64,000 nucleotides of DNA, from positions 47,591,581-47,655,580 of the forward strand of contig CM072511.1 of the NCBI GenBank assembly GCA_036898135.1, given 5' to 3'. The position numbers and the translations under genes are program-made. Origin of the DNA: Oncomelania hupensis. Its lineage: Eukaryota; Mollusca; Gastropoda; Littorinimorpha; Pomatiopsidae. How positions within the stretch are numbered: position 1 is the first letter of the stretch; each line of letters opens with the position of its first letter. Of this stretch, positions 24,600-38,000 are shown piece by piece. The notes below the pieces were generated by a model. The model did not search any database. It saw only the letters and a program-made list of their open reading frames with translations, and was not told where the DNA came from.

Positions 24600-25135
24600 C
24601 TATATAATGCTTCTCTCCCCTCCCCACCGGTACCCTGAACCTGACCATGCTTGGACCACTCTCGCACGACAGCGCAAAACGGGCAACGGAGGCGCAGGTC
24701 CTGTGAAGCCACCTTCCGAACGAAACTAAGGTCTTTGCCGGTTTCCTATGGTTCTGCGACAAACCACGGCCACCATAGCTCTATAATCACTGAGCTGGAA
24801 GATCGCCAATCTTCTGCGCAACGCTGTTGGCATGGTCGCCAGGGTTAGACCCCTCGGAGAGGGCTTCCTGGTCGGCTGTGAGACACAGCTGCAGCAGCAG
24901 AGACTTGTTCAGCTTGTGAAGCTGCAACAGCTCTCTAACACCTGTTCTATCCTTGTCCTTGTTGTTGAGGGGGGTTGTCTGGGCCTGGTAACGTGAGCGT
25001 GACTGTCGCCACCGAACAGTCGCACGTCGAAACAACGACATCGCCGCCCGACTGCCAATAAATGGGTAACATGAGCAGTCATACCGACTGCTCAACCGCG
25101 AGACTGTTTCGTCGCACGACTTCCCTGTCATGTTA
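24600..25135. other. GC-rich block of unknown nature
   Basis: Markedly richer in G+C than its neighbours and open for 114 codons on the minus strand (24787-25131). The reading frame has no recognisable domain. TCGCACGAC-like words recur (24661, 25018, 25111), and an 8-bp stem GAGCAGTC/GACTGCTC lies at 25073-25093. It could be part of an unrecognised retroelement UTR or a SINE. Confidence 0.35.
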
Positions 25136-25279
25136 CTATTGTTAGAAATGCAACAACTTCCAGGCTCTTCAACAGTTTTGTTGGGAAAACGGGCTACTTT
25201 GTGCTTTGATAAAGTAATATATATATATATTGAACTAATACCTATCTCTGTACATCCGGAACAAGCACTTATTTAAATT

Positions 25280-26800
25280 CCACTGTGACAGAGAAGTAGA
25301 AGACAAATAAGTTCTTTATTTACTTGATAAATTGCTGAGTGAACAGGCTGCGTGGATAAACGAATTCGAGTTACACATATCAAGATTCAAGCATTGGGCT
25401 GAATCGACTTTTGATAAAGAAGTGCACATTTTGGGGGTCAAGCGGCGATCTACGCCATAGCGACATCGAGTCAATGTTACGAGAGGCAGTTATCGACGAG
25501 TTGCGTTGGGAGGGACCAACATATTCGGACTACATCCCCGAAGGATTCGGGTTGACTGCAAGGGCGTGTAGTCACGAAGAGTTGCTTCGTGAGCTAAAAA
25601 CAGACCGGGACTATCACCAGTATTATAGAGCGACGAGAGGACGTCGCGTAGACATCAGCACAGGAGCGTATACATCAATACCAGCGTGGTGCAACGTCGC
25701 ATATGACGAGGACAGCGGGGCCTGCATCAGCTAGTGACAAGCATCAGCGCTACTGCAGAGAGCGTGCTATTCTAGAACAATCTTTAAAGGTGCAGCACAA
25801 TCAAGAACTTTCCAGAAAAGTATCAAGATGGCTGACTTCTGGCAGAAAGGACTTGAACTGAATCTCAAAGGCAAGCAGCTGACGGAGTATGCCTACGTCA
25901 AGTTTCAGGAGAGAATACAAGAAAGAAGAGCAGCGTTGGTGTTAAAAAAACAACAACTAGAATCGCAGCGTTGCCGAGAAAAAAGAGCAGCGTCGCCGAG
26001 AAGAAAGAGAACTATAAGATCAGCGAAGGTGCGAGGAAGGAGAAGCTGAGCGTTGGTTCGAGTTAGAAATAGCGCACACCCAACATTAGCAGTATGCGCC
26101 ACAAGTTATCAGCAAATACAAGGTTAAAAAATTACCAGCGTTTATCGACGGGAAAGACCACTTCGACAGTTATCTGGCGAGATTTCAAAGGTTCACCGAA
26201 AGCGCTAACTGGCAACCTCAAGACTGGGCGATTCGACTCTGTGCACTTCTGACAACCAAGCACTCGATGTTTACATCAGACTGTCGAATACTTATGCCAA
26301 AGACTATGACGTATTGAAAGATGTCCTATTGCATTGCTACAGCTTTAAGGAGAAGAGCAACTGTAAACGCTTCAGCGAATGCTGGCTTTTGTCAGATGCC
26401 AAAGTAGTTTGTGGAGCGCCTGTCGTCATACCTACAGAAGTGGGTGGAATTGTCAGGCCAAAGGGAGTCTTACGACAGTCTGCGTGACCTCATCGTGAAG
26501 GAGCAATTCCTTAATGCCTGCCCTAAGGACCTGGCGACCCACTTTAGAAATACAAAAGCTGCAGACGCTGAAAGATGTTGCCGATTCTGCTAAAAGATAT
26601 CTAATCGCTCACTTGAAGATCCTGGTGACGAAACACTTTCAGAAGACTGAAAACTAAGGAAACCAGAACCAGGGGAACCTGATGAACCAAGGACAGACGC
26701 AGCGGACGAGGGGATCGGCGCCATATTGATGGATGAACACTAAGGGAAACTAATTCGTGCAAGTTACACCAGCAAGAAGCTGTCAAGCTGAGAAAAATTA
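25280..26800 (+). pseudogene. Ty3/gypsy-type LTR retrotransposon remnant (LTR end, gag, RNase H piece)
   Basis: The segment 25330-25425 matches the 3' part of the LTR at 27797-28482, with GGATAAACGAATTCGAGTTA and GGGCTGAATCGAC. It is followed by TTTGGGGGTC, a primer-site-like step. Broken gag frames follow; 26110-26590 resembles SCAN-like gag (KKLPAFIDGKDHFDSYLARF, FLNACPKDLATHF). Next come EGIGAILMDEH and YTSKKLS, which fit the RNase H region of pol. The protease, RT core and integrase are missing and there are stops and frame changes, so the copy is dead. Confidence 0.7.
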
Positions 26801-26802
26801 CT

Positions 26803-26990
26803 CAACCATGAGTGTCCAAGGAAAGCTTTTTGCCAAGGTGCACTCCAAGACATTTGGCAGAGGATTGAAAAGGAACTAATGCTGAACCAATAGTGAGAGG
26901 TGTTTTGTCTAATTGTGGAAATCGAATGCGGTCTGCAAAAGCAAGCAGTTCAGTTTTGTCTTCAACGAGTTTCAACTTATTTTCATCCAT
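26803..26990 (-). pseudogene. Non-LTR reverse transcriptase fragment (CR1/L2-like)
   Basis: The minus strand reads MDENKLKLVEDKTELLAFAD and then SSAKCLGVHLGKKLSLDTH. This matches the region just after the YADD motif in CR1/L2/Jockey-type reverse transcriptases. It is only about 60 codons long and is cut by the R1 insertion at 27000. Confidence 0.75.
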
Positions 26991-26999
26991 CCAGTTTTT

Positions 27000-27680
27000 T
27001 CTGTAGATTGTTCTAACCTATAAAGGGAACAGTGAAAGCACCAGTTGAAAACCTGTCTTGCCTTTGTAGGCATGACTAATTCACTGCGGCAACAGTTCCC
27101 CCCGTTGGAGTGCCGGGGGTTTCAGTATAAATAGTATCCCCACTTTCTGGAAATTTAGTGCTTTAAATTCCCACTATCGCTGTCTTCATCATTTGCTCTT
27201 TCCCATTCATGATCTGTCCTATCACTCTGCTATACTTTCTTCTTCTTCGCTAGATCAATGACCTACCTTTTTTCTTGAAAACTCTTCCTGGACAAGACTC
27301 CTTGTTTGTGTATGAGGTCTGTTGGATCAGCTTGGGAGTGTTGGACGCTTTCTGCCGGGTGGTCACTAGGGCTTCCTATGATTGTATTATTTCGCACTAT
27401 AGGCATTTTATATGTATGTGTTTTGTTGATGATTTATAATGATGGTTGTATTCTATTTTGTTTTTGTAACCGGGGTGTTCGCGTAGTTGAGGTCAACCCT
27501 CAGCCGTCCCCCGCGTGGGATGTCTTTATTGTAAAGTGACTGGCCGGTGGAGGGCATTCAATTTTCCCACTAGGGTTGTTTCGGCAGATCTTTTATGCGG
27601 ATCGGGGGTTGTCCGGTCCTGATTTGGCTCAGAAGAGTCCGCTGGACCTAAAGCAACAATAAATCAATCAATCAATCAAT
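27000..27680 (+). mobile_element. R1 retroposon copy c
   Basis: Starts TCTGTAGATTGTTCTAACC and ends in CAATAAATCAATCAATCAAT. The 9-bp target duplication CCAGTTTTT flanks it (26991-26999 and 27681-27689). It includes about 110 bp upstream of the GCCGGGGGTTTCAGTATAAA segment that begins the shorter copies. Confidence 0.92.
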
Positions 27681-27796
27681 CCAGTTTTTGATGTCAGAAA
27701 TGCATAAGTAGCGTCTTGAGACAGTACATAAATGAGAAGAGCAGCTTTCTAATTTCAGTCATCAGCGTACTTGTGATAGTCAAACTGATTGCGTTG

Positions 27797-28482
27797 TGTT
27801 ACGTTGGAGACGCCTGCGATGGTAGGCTTACGTGTGGAACGCGTGCGATAGTAGGCTTGCGTGTGTGACGCGTGCGATAGATCAGATCGTTTTATTTTGC
27901 TAAGCATGCAATAACAGAGTGTATTTATCTTTGATTTGATTTTGCGTTGTTATTAGAAGCTTTGTATTATGTTGATAATTTTATTTGGTCGATATTTGAG
28001 AATTTTCTAGAGTTGGTTGTTTACTATCGATCGAAGCGTATGGATAATTCTAGTGGTAACTATAGAAGCTTCCATCCCAAATAAGGTTGTATGACGTGAG
28101 GCAGTGATGATGAAATTCATTCTGATTGGTTGTGGTGTGTGGTGCGGGGGTATTCTCGCCTGTTCTGGAGTATGTAGAGACTATATAAGTGCCACACTGT
28201 TTCAAAATAAGAGAGAGTTGAAAGTAGAGAGAGTTGTTAGAGTTGAGAAAGTTGTAAAAAGTGGAAAGTTCAAAGTCGAGAATTGTAGAGTGGAAAAAGC
28301 GATTGAACGATTTATGCAGTTGTTGATGTATGCTGAATAAAAGTGGAAAACTATATACGACGACTCCTGCCTTGTTGATGATTGAACGGGTTGCGTGGAT
28401 AAACGAATCTGAGTTACACCTATCAGGATTTCAAGCATCGGGGCTGAATCAACTGATAAAAAAATAACATTCGAGTGTAACA
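27797..28482 (+). mobile_element. Solo LTR (gypsy-type)
   Basis: Starts TGTTACG and ends TGTAACA, flanked by CGTTG on both sides (27792-27796 and 28483-28487), a 5-bp target duplication. It contains a TATA-like ACTATATAAG (28175) and a polyadenylation signal TGAATAAAAG (28333). The right third matches the LTR part at 25330 and the inverse of 37720-37900. Confidence 0.85.
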
Positions 28483-28499
28483 CGTTGGATGACGTCAGC

Positions 28500-29031
28500 A
28501 CAGAACCATGAGGTACACCAAAACAAAGAGGTACAGGTAGAGAAGCACTGGTACAGTTTGAGAAGGAGCGAGTTAAACTAAAGAATTGGAGAACAAATGT
28601 TCACTAATAAATTAAAGTAATGGGGGAGGAGGAGGAATCAAATAACAAAGAAATATACACTAAATAAATAATCAAATGCATAAATTTGAGTGGTGGAAGC
28701 AACTATGATTTGCACTTATAGTGATGGCAGTCATGGTAACAAAAGAACAATAAGAAACAAATATATGATCGATTTTATTTGGCAAGTGGCGTGTGTGAAT
28801 ATGTCGGGTGTAGTAAGTTTTATGATCATTTGCTGCCACAAGGAAGAATTCTCATGAGAAATAAGTAGAAACATGTCTTAAACTAAAAGTCTGTATGTCT
28901 AAACATTTATAGACATCTGATTGTTACAGATCTGCAGATCATTTCCTTGGTTGTGTATTTAATGGAAACAAAAGTTAGTTTTCTGAAATAATCAGATATA
29001 TTGCATTCCTTGTGAACATCAAAGAATGTGC
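28500..29031. other. Intergenic sequence, no identified feature
   Basis: No ORF or repeat that I can support. Its right end is the 3' UTR of the leftward RWD-like gene. Confidence 0.4.
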
Positions 29032-32000
29032 TCATGGCTTTCCAAACATGTTCTCCAGGAACTGCATCCAATCTTCCAACCTTTTGCCACCTGGGGGCTG
29101 AAACATACAACATAATGCAGAACATTTTATTGCGTCCTTGGTGTACCAGGAGAGGTGACACTATAGCAAACATTTTACAGACAAATCGTTCATGTGAAAG
29201 GATATCTGGTTCAAACATGTATTTCAGGAAATCATTTGACAGGCAAATCAAATAGATATTCCTAACTGAAAATTAGGGCTAAGTTGCTATTCCATTTATC
29301 AAGCTTCAAACTTGATCACTAATTTACTGACTAATGTTGATTTTACACAAGCATTTATCAATTATGCCACAGGTTTCCATCAAGAGATTATCAAACAAGT
29401 TTACAGATGAAAACATTAGCTATAATATGAGCAATAACAACCTGAACATGCTTACCACCAAGTCTTATACTTTGACACTGAATGAACGAACATTGAGGCT
29501 TAACATCTACGCCCACCATTGGCGATATGGCAGACAGGGATAATCATCACAGGGAACAAGGGAAAGGGACATAAATCAACACTGAACAACAAGAGCAATG
29601 ATACTGCAAAAATAGACGGTGAAAAATGGCACTTTCTTTTTTTACCCACTACAGTGGAACCTCCGGTATACGACCGTCCAAAATCTGACAAAAAACGGTC
29701 TTATAATAGAGGTGGTCTTATACCAGAAACAAGGAGTGGGGAGGGGGGGGAGGGTCAGGCTCGGAGGGGTATGTAGTCATAATTTTCACACTCACCAGCA
29801 TGTATTCTCTGACAAAGAAAACTGTAAAACATGTTTCATTTTTAGCTTTGTCTTTTATTCACAACTTAAAAAATAGAAAACAGTCGTGTCTTTAGACATT
29901 TTGAACAGGGAAAAACTTTCTCTCTGCCAAACTCAAAACTTTCCTCTTGCGCGCCGCCATTTTGACAAGCCAGTGTAGGTGAGTAATGTCCCTTACTTGC
30001 AAACCGGAAATAGCAGACAACAGCAGGCGTACAAATGAGAGAAAAAACGAAAGGTACAGACAATACATTAATTGATGTCTCTTTTAAATTGCCTAAGACG
30101 GTCGTATAAAGGGCTTAAGACATGGTCTCTGGTTGCATAAACGAGGTTGTGGCATACCAGAGGTTATTTATTACTGGAAGTGAATCCGTCAGAAGTTTTC
30201 AGGTCACATGGAGAGAGTCGTATAACCAGAGAGACGGATACCGGAGGTTCCACTGTATTGGATTTGAACCTGGGCCATCGGTGTGCCAGGCGAACGCTTT
30301 ACCACTTGAGCTACTGCGATGGGACCACTGACATTTTCAGATGCTCCCATAATGTTGGCTAGAAAACTTCATGGGTAGCAAACAAAACATAAAATAAGCT
30401 TACAGATACTGTATATTGATTACTGGACACAACTACCTGAACATGCTTACCATCAACTCTTCTGCTCTGACATCATCAGATGCTCCCATAATGTTGGTCA
30501 GTGCAACATTGTCCTGCTGGGGATATCCTTGGGGAATCTGCAAGGAGCACACGATGCTTCCGCCTTTACCCACTATCACTCGCAAAATATTCTCTTTTTG
30601 GATCCAGTCAACTGCAAATCTGCACAAAAAAAGAAATGTCTTATGAACATGTTTCTGGGAAATAGCTTAAAGGACAAAATCGTTTTTTTTTAATGAATTA
30701 CTCAGCTCGTAATTCTGTTAAATTGCTCACATTCATTAATATAATATTAACCCTTACACTGCCACAGTCTAATTTCTTCGACAGTAAAGATCCTTGCCGA
30801 CACATACCCAGGGGAGAGAACACTTGTGACTAGAGTTCTCTCCCTTGGACTGTGTCGCAGAATGGAAAGCTAGTGCTGGGAATGTCTGCGGTTCCAGATA
30901 ACTGGCGGTGAAAGAGTTAAACCTTACTTGCTGCAGTTAATTCAATTTAAAGCAGAGATAGGCTCTCTTCACATTCATGGCACACAAAGTGATGAAATTC
31001 ATAGATAGCCGAGTTTAGAGATGAAATTCAACAACTGTAACAAGGTGTACAATCACTTACTTTGTGCGGAGATGCTTGACTTCAGACAGAAGAGGAACAT
31101 GTAACGACCACCTCCGCTTGATACTGTTTATGAGCTTTGGCAAATTGGTGCACACATCATCTTCACCACCTGACTGCCACAAATCTCCCACTTCCAGGCT
31201 GTCAATGTTGGTCTGCAAATTATAAATTATTATCTAACATTGTAAGCAACTAATCTTTTAAAAGCAATGTCACATTTATTTACAGAAAGAGAAAAGTATG
31301 TCTCAAAAGAGCTTTAAAAAAAAGAAAATAGAAATAAGAGTTCAAAAGTGCTAGTGGGTAATTGTGCTATTCTTAACTTTCGTCAGGTTTATGCTTGACC
31401 TCCTGCAGTTGAAATATGTCAGCAATAGATTTGACAAGCATGTCTATTAATTTACATCATGTAACTAACTACATGTAAGTCTGCCATAAACTAAAACACA
31501 TTGATAACATTCACATCTCCTAAGGTCTTACCTCAACATCTGACAAGCACAAGTAACCAAGGCTGTTTTCTTCAAATGACAACGTAACTTTGAGGACAAG
31601 ATTGCCATTACTTTGTTCATCTGTCTTTTTCAAAGAGTCTCTTGATGGAAACTCTAGTACAATTGTCTTGTCGTTGACGTTTTTACATGTGACACTGGAA
31701 AAAAATTCTATGTCCGCAATGCTTTTCTGCAACCTGCAAGCACATACAATAACTGAATAATTATCATAAACCTCAGTTGTACACTGTCCTAGAGGGAAGG
31801 ACCCACTATTGTAACGATTGAGGACTTCTATAACAATATTGAATGTCCAAACACCACTTCTTTTTTTCTTTTTCCTTTTTTTTTTTTTTTTTAGATGAAA
31901 GGGAGATAATTATAACCTAAATCTAGGAACATTAAATGCATCTGAAATAACAAGATTGCTAGCATGCAAATGTGTTCCAATCATGGAAAATATAAACGAA

Positions 32001-35000
32001 AACGTTATTATTCATGGAAATAAAAGTGATATGAATAGTGTGAAAAATTTTAAGTATAAAAATATATGAAATTATATGCGGAAATTCTTTTACTTTTGTT
32101 GACTCCTGGCTACTGTGCCAAAACCTTATAAATTTGTGTTTGAAATCAACTGAGATTCACATCACGGCATCACCATCGAGAAAGGGTCAGGATCTCTGGG
32201 TCTTGAGTTCTGCGCTTTGAGAGAGAGGACGCGGCCTAGTAGTCTATGCCTGAGACTCGGCCTGCTTTTTTGCGCATGCTTGATTGTTTCCTGGTGGAGA
32301 CCACATTTCATCGCTTTGGGGCACCAAACGTCGCTTCGCTGCGCACACCTTGTTGATGCTTGTCTTGTCCCGTGCGCTTGGCTGTCGCCTGCGGCTGCGT
32401 TGCTTTGACCCTGTGAGAGCGGCGCTTGACTGTTTTGGGACTGGTCGCCTGCTTCGTTGTATCCACCTCGCTTGACAGTCCGTTGCTGGCCGTCTCGATG
32501 CACCATCTTCTCTGCTGCTTGCAGGCGTGAGATGTTTTAAAATTTTTATCATAGCTTTTACCTTTGATGGTTTTAGGTCCTGAATCGGATTTTTAGATCC
32601 GCTTGACGTGTGTCCCGCCGACGGGTGTTTCCCTTTTTATTTTTACTTGGGATTGGATTTCAAATTTGTTTAGACTTGCTTCATGTGAGTAACTGCCTCC
32701 GTGAGCCTTCATGGACGGCAGAGCTCCTGCGGTGGATTCGAACTTTTGTTCGTCCCCCAAACGCCACTGTTTGGCTGGCGGGGGGCGAAGAGACTCGCCG
32801 GTGGTTAAGTCAAAAATTGACTCGGTTGTCTTCAGCGACTCGGAGAGTTGTAGCGATGTCTTGCAGGCGTCTAGTGGCTTGGCTGCTGGCGCATTGCACG
32901 AACAGTCCCTTGGTGGACGGAAGAGGGTCTTTGGCACTCTCTCAGATTCCTCCTCTAGCCCCGAGCGCGGCGACGAGGATATGACTGTGACGGGGGTCTC
33001 CTCGCCGGTTTCTGGCCCTGGTGCCACCAACTCGGTGAGGCCCTCCGCTGTACCGATCGGAGATTCTGAGTCGGCCATTATTGAGGACCCTGCCGCCGAG
33101 CGTGGCCATTCTTGGTCCACGGTCGCTGGTAGGCGTAGAAATAGGCACAGAGGGTTGGTTAGACCACCCATCGCCTCATCTCAGGCCGCGTTCCAGTTTC
33201 CGGTTGTGATGAAACAAACCGGGGACATAACTTCTTTGTCCCTGCAGTCTCTACAATGGAAACTGGCCGACTTACTGAGAGCGTCTGTGGGGCCTGTCGA
33301 TAGAGTGAAACCTCTTGGTGAGGGTTTCCTCATCGCGTGCTCCTCCCTAGCTCAGCAGCGTAAACTGACTACTGTTACTTTGTTAGGACAGCTGCCTGTA
33401 GTTTGCACGATACCCATCCCGACCGTGGAGGGTGTCGTTATTGGTATCCCCACCGCGGTCTCGGATGCGGATATCCTAGCCAAGTTTGATGGCGCCGTTA
33501 ACGTCGACGGCTCGGTGCATTCTTGCACCGTTCGCTGTTTTCGTCGGCTGTCTCTTGCAGACGGACAGCCGTCTACTTCTGTGCGTGTTACGATTGAGGC
33601 CGTGACACTGCCGCACGCATTACTGTTGAACCGTCGCGAGTTTGTACTTGCCCCGTTTGTAGTGGCCGTTGTGCGCTGCCATCAGTGCCAGAAGTTTGGA
33701 CACATTCGCAAACAATGTCGTTCCAAACGGGTATGCCCCTCGTGTAGCTCTGTTGGCCACACAGGGGCTCAGTGCGCGGCTAACTTACGCCGCTGCCCAA
33801 ACTGCCAGGGCAACCATTCGGCCGCTAATTTACACTGTCCCGCCTATCAGGAGCGCCTTTTGGCGAACCAGATTAGAGCGGCAAATTTCATGCATAGAGC
33901 ACAGGCCCTTGGCCTGGCCAAAAAACAGTCGGTACCTGCTTTGAGCGGGGTGTTGGGCTCTGCGGCTGGTGTTGCTACCGCCGCTTCGGTGGGCCCTGCC
34001 TTAGACACTACGGTTAAGGGCCATTCTTCCCGTCGCCTGGCGCCGGGTGTGGCTCCTAGTGTGCCTTCTTTGACGAGCTCGGTCGACCTGGTCGGCTCTG
34101 AGCCATCGGTCCCACCGGGGAAGGGTCTCGTGGCTCCTGTCCGTGACCCGTGGGAGGCCATAGAGCGACTGGAGACCTTGGTCGCCGGTCTTACCCGCTC
34201 CGTCTTTGACCTGGTCGAGATGGTGCGTGGCTTGCTTGTTGCGAAGGAGGGTGCTGCCACCGTGGGCCTGGACCCGTTGCGGTGTCGCCCTCCGGAGTCC
34301 CGTTCCGTTGGTACGGAGTGCCCTGTTGAGACCCGCTCTGTTGGGTCGGATTGTGCGTTCCCCACTTTGTTGGGAGGCGAGCTCTCCGACTCGACAGACT
34401 GGCTCCTACAGTTTGCGCCCGGTGTTTCTCTCACCTCCACGGGACGTCCCGTTGGTCAGGATTGCTCAGAGCTTTTACGAATGATGGCTTCTTATGTGCC
34501 CTCTCTGAGCAAAATTTTGCCAAAGGGTGAGGTGGATAAATTTAGCCAAGCCATGTTACTTGTAGTGGATCGGTTGGAATTGTCCGATGCCGCTGATGAG
34601 TCTTCGTCCGACTCTCGGGCCGGGGATACGAGTGTTCGGGGTCAGAAGCCCAAGAAGAAGAAGTCTTCCAGGCGTTAGTACGCCTGGTCTTTTATTATGG
34701 CATTTGTAGCCATCGCCTTTATTGGCGTTTTTACAGAAATTTTAACATTTTTCTTATTGGCCTTTTAGTTGGCCTTTATACTTTATATAGTTAGGGCCAG
34801 TTGGCCTTTTTTATAGTCTTTTACTTTATTTTGGGGGGCCCCTCGTCCGCGGCTCACACGTCATTTTCATTTTAAACTTTTGTCCGGCGCTGCGCCGGCA
34901 TCCCCATAGTTTTTCTTCTCCAGACCTGGTCTGGTGACTGTTTGGGTGGCAGCTTTTTGCCTTCCCTTTCCCCGACTACCATGGCTGTTGCCTATGTAAT

Positions 35001-38000
35001 TTTTCCCTTATATATACATCCCACTGGTGTCTTCCTCGTGGTGCCTCTTACTGAGCTACTGTCTGTTTACGGATCCATGCCGCCCTTCACCTTGGCTGAC
35101 TACTCCTGTTCCTCACCACCTTCTGGACCTCTTCATTACCGGTGTTGCCTAAGAGCGCTCTGCATCTACATAACTTCTTCACTTATATTCATGGCTGCTT
35201 GTCGGCCTTATTTGTTCACCGAGAGCATATAGCTCACCAGATTGACAATTATTATAAACATTTAAACTTCTTATTCACGTCTCCTATATGCGCCTAGTGT
35301 CCGGAGACATAAATCTACTCAACAAACAAAAAAACTGAGATTTTAAATAAACAAAAATAATCTCCTTTTCCCTTTTGATTATGGCTGGACCACATTTGAA
35401 TGGCTGCCATCTGAAGATGGCATCGTGATTACAAAGGGAGTGGAAAAGGATAGGTCTTCAGCAAAAGTTGACACCTACAAAATAGGAAAAAGATTTAAAC
35501 ACTTGGGGAACATTTTGGCATCCTATTACATATAATTATTACAAAGTATGGATCAAATCCCAAATTTTTGCTCCAATTTGTAAAACCAGTGTAGCAAACT
35601 GCACTGATTCAGACCGTGACAAGCATTTGGCATCCATTTGATCATTATTATCGTCCAGGGTGATGGGAAGGTACTGGACATCATCCTGAAGGTGTGACAT
35701 CTTTAGTTTTCTTTCTGCATAGGCTAGCTCAAATCTCAGTAGTTCTTTGTGACACCGCTTCACCTCTTCCGTACATTTGGATAGTTCAGCCTGCAGCAAA
35801 ACAAACATTGAATATAGAATTTAAGATATTACATTAACATTGGGGGAAACAAAAAACTTTAGCTAGTTTTACAAAGTTCACAAAACTTTGAAAGACCAAT
35901 TCAAGCCACAAACATGCGAATAACAAATAAAATAACTAATGTCATGAGGGTGAGGGGGATGACCACATACACCATATATCCATCTATTACTGTACACATG
36001 GATCAGGAGTCAAAAATGCATGATCTACATTTTGTGCGATTAATGTGCATTATAACATTCTTGTATTATAATTATTATTCAGTAGTGTTTCTGTACATTA
36101 AAGGGACTAAGGTCCTGTTAAGCTCCATTCAAAGACCTATATTCTTATGACTATGCCTGCTGTTCTTTAGGGTTAGAACTAATAGTTTTCCAATAAACCC
36201 TAACCCTCTCTGTAAATGATGGATGACCTTTAGTTGATTTATAGAATATATAGAAAATATATATACCTAAAGCAGCCAGTGATCTGAGAGGTGTGTAATT
36301 TGTTGTTTGCTTTTTTAAATGTTATTGGCTATATAACAATAGAGTAGAAAATCAGACAAAACTTTGCTCTAGTATTCATATTTCCAAATGTTTTTCTTCT
36401 TAAGTTGCAGTCATACCATAACTTCTTTCTGAAGAACCTCAGCTCCTTCTGTGCTTGACCCTGGCAGATTTTCCTGCAAGCTCTGTAATTCTTTGTACTG
36501 AAAAAACAAATCAGTACTACACAATCACAGCCATGAGCAATTCAAACATTTCCATTTGCTAAATTAATTGTGCAGACAAATATTACTTCATAAATGTTCC
36601 AACTGTTTAAAACGGACCCTGTTATCCTGATATTAGTGGTAATATTTTCCTGACTTTGGACAAAATATGTCCAGTGGTTCTTGGGATATGGTGTGCTACA
36701 GCCTGACAAACTAATAGTTGGCTTGTTCTGACTCCTGCCAATTTCCAGGTAAGTTTGGAAAGACAAAGTCTTTCACACACACAAAATAAAGAAAAAGTAC
36801 ATACCATGTTTTCCAGGATTTGCTGTTTTTCTTTCAATGCCTCTAAATGTTGCTGATACTGTGTAATCGCTGAGAAACACAAAAGACAAAAGACTAATAG
36901 TAATACAATATTCTTTGTTACTAAAAATATTTTAAATAACATTTCAGTTTACACTATCAACTTCAAAATAAATTCATGTCATTTTTACAAGACAACAGAA
37001 ATATATATCATGACAAGAACTGTACTGTATATTGTAACTTGATTTTAACCCATTTTGGGTGTACATACCTGCCAAACTACTCATGAATGTAAACTAACAG
37101 TGTTGTCTCTGGGGAAAAAAAGTCCACTGCCACCCTCCTATATTCCTCTATACATGTAAATATTCAAGCCTCTTTTCAGTTACTTACATTGTCAGCCAAC
37201 AGTTTCTGCATAATTTACTTGGAAATCACAAAAATGGAAACAAATGTCTACAATCAATAAGTTAGTCAAACAACACCTTTACCCTCTTCAACAACAGCAT
37301 GGAGTTCCATGGCCTCTTGCTTTTGCACGTTGACTTTACGTTTGGCATTTTTCAGCAAGGCTTTTGCAGTGTGCTGCGTTTCATCTTCAAAATAAATCAA
37401 TTAAATTGTTAAATATTCACAAATAAGTTTTACTGATATAAATATAAAAGCTTTCATATGATATTATAGATAATTTATATACAAAAAAATTATTATGGAT
37501 CCTTCCTACCCACCAAAAGTATACTGACTCCAATCCGACTCTAGAGTGTCAGAGTCTACTGAAGGCATGCACCTACAAACAGCCTATGCTTAACAAATTT
37601 CTGACAATCAGGTTGCATCAAGGTCGCCCATTTAGTGGAAACTAGCCAACTGGCTCAATGACTAAAGAAATAATCATAATGGAACTTTGAAGCTGTTACA
37701 TGTATATTATCAATAGACGATTCAGCCCAGAAGCTTGAATCTTCACATGTGTAACTCGAATTCATTTTTCATTCAGCCTGTTCACAACAACAAGCTAAGG
37801 TAGAAGTTGTCCTATAAAGTTTTCCAACTTTATTCAGCAAACACCAACAACTGCATAAAAGATCACTTTCCAAAAATTGCTTTTTTTAAAGCAGATGTCC
37901 AGTGCATTACTTATATAGCCTCTCTTCAATCCAGTAAAGCTTAGAACATTCCAGAATGACTCAACACCCAATTAAAATAAAACTCGTCACCAGAACTATG

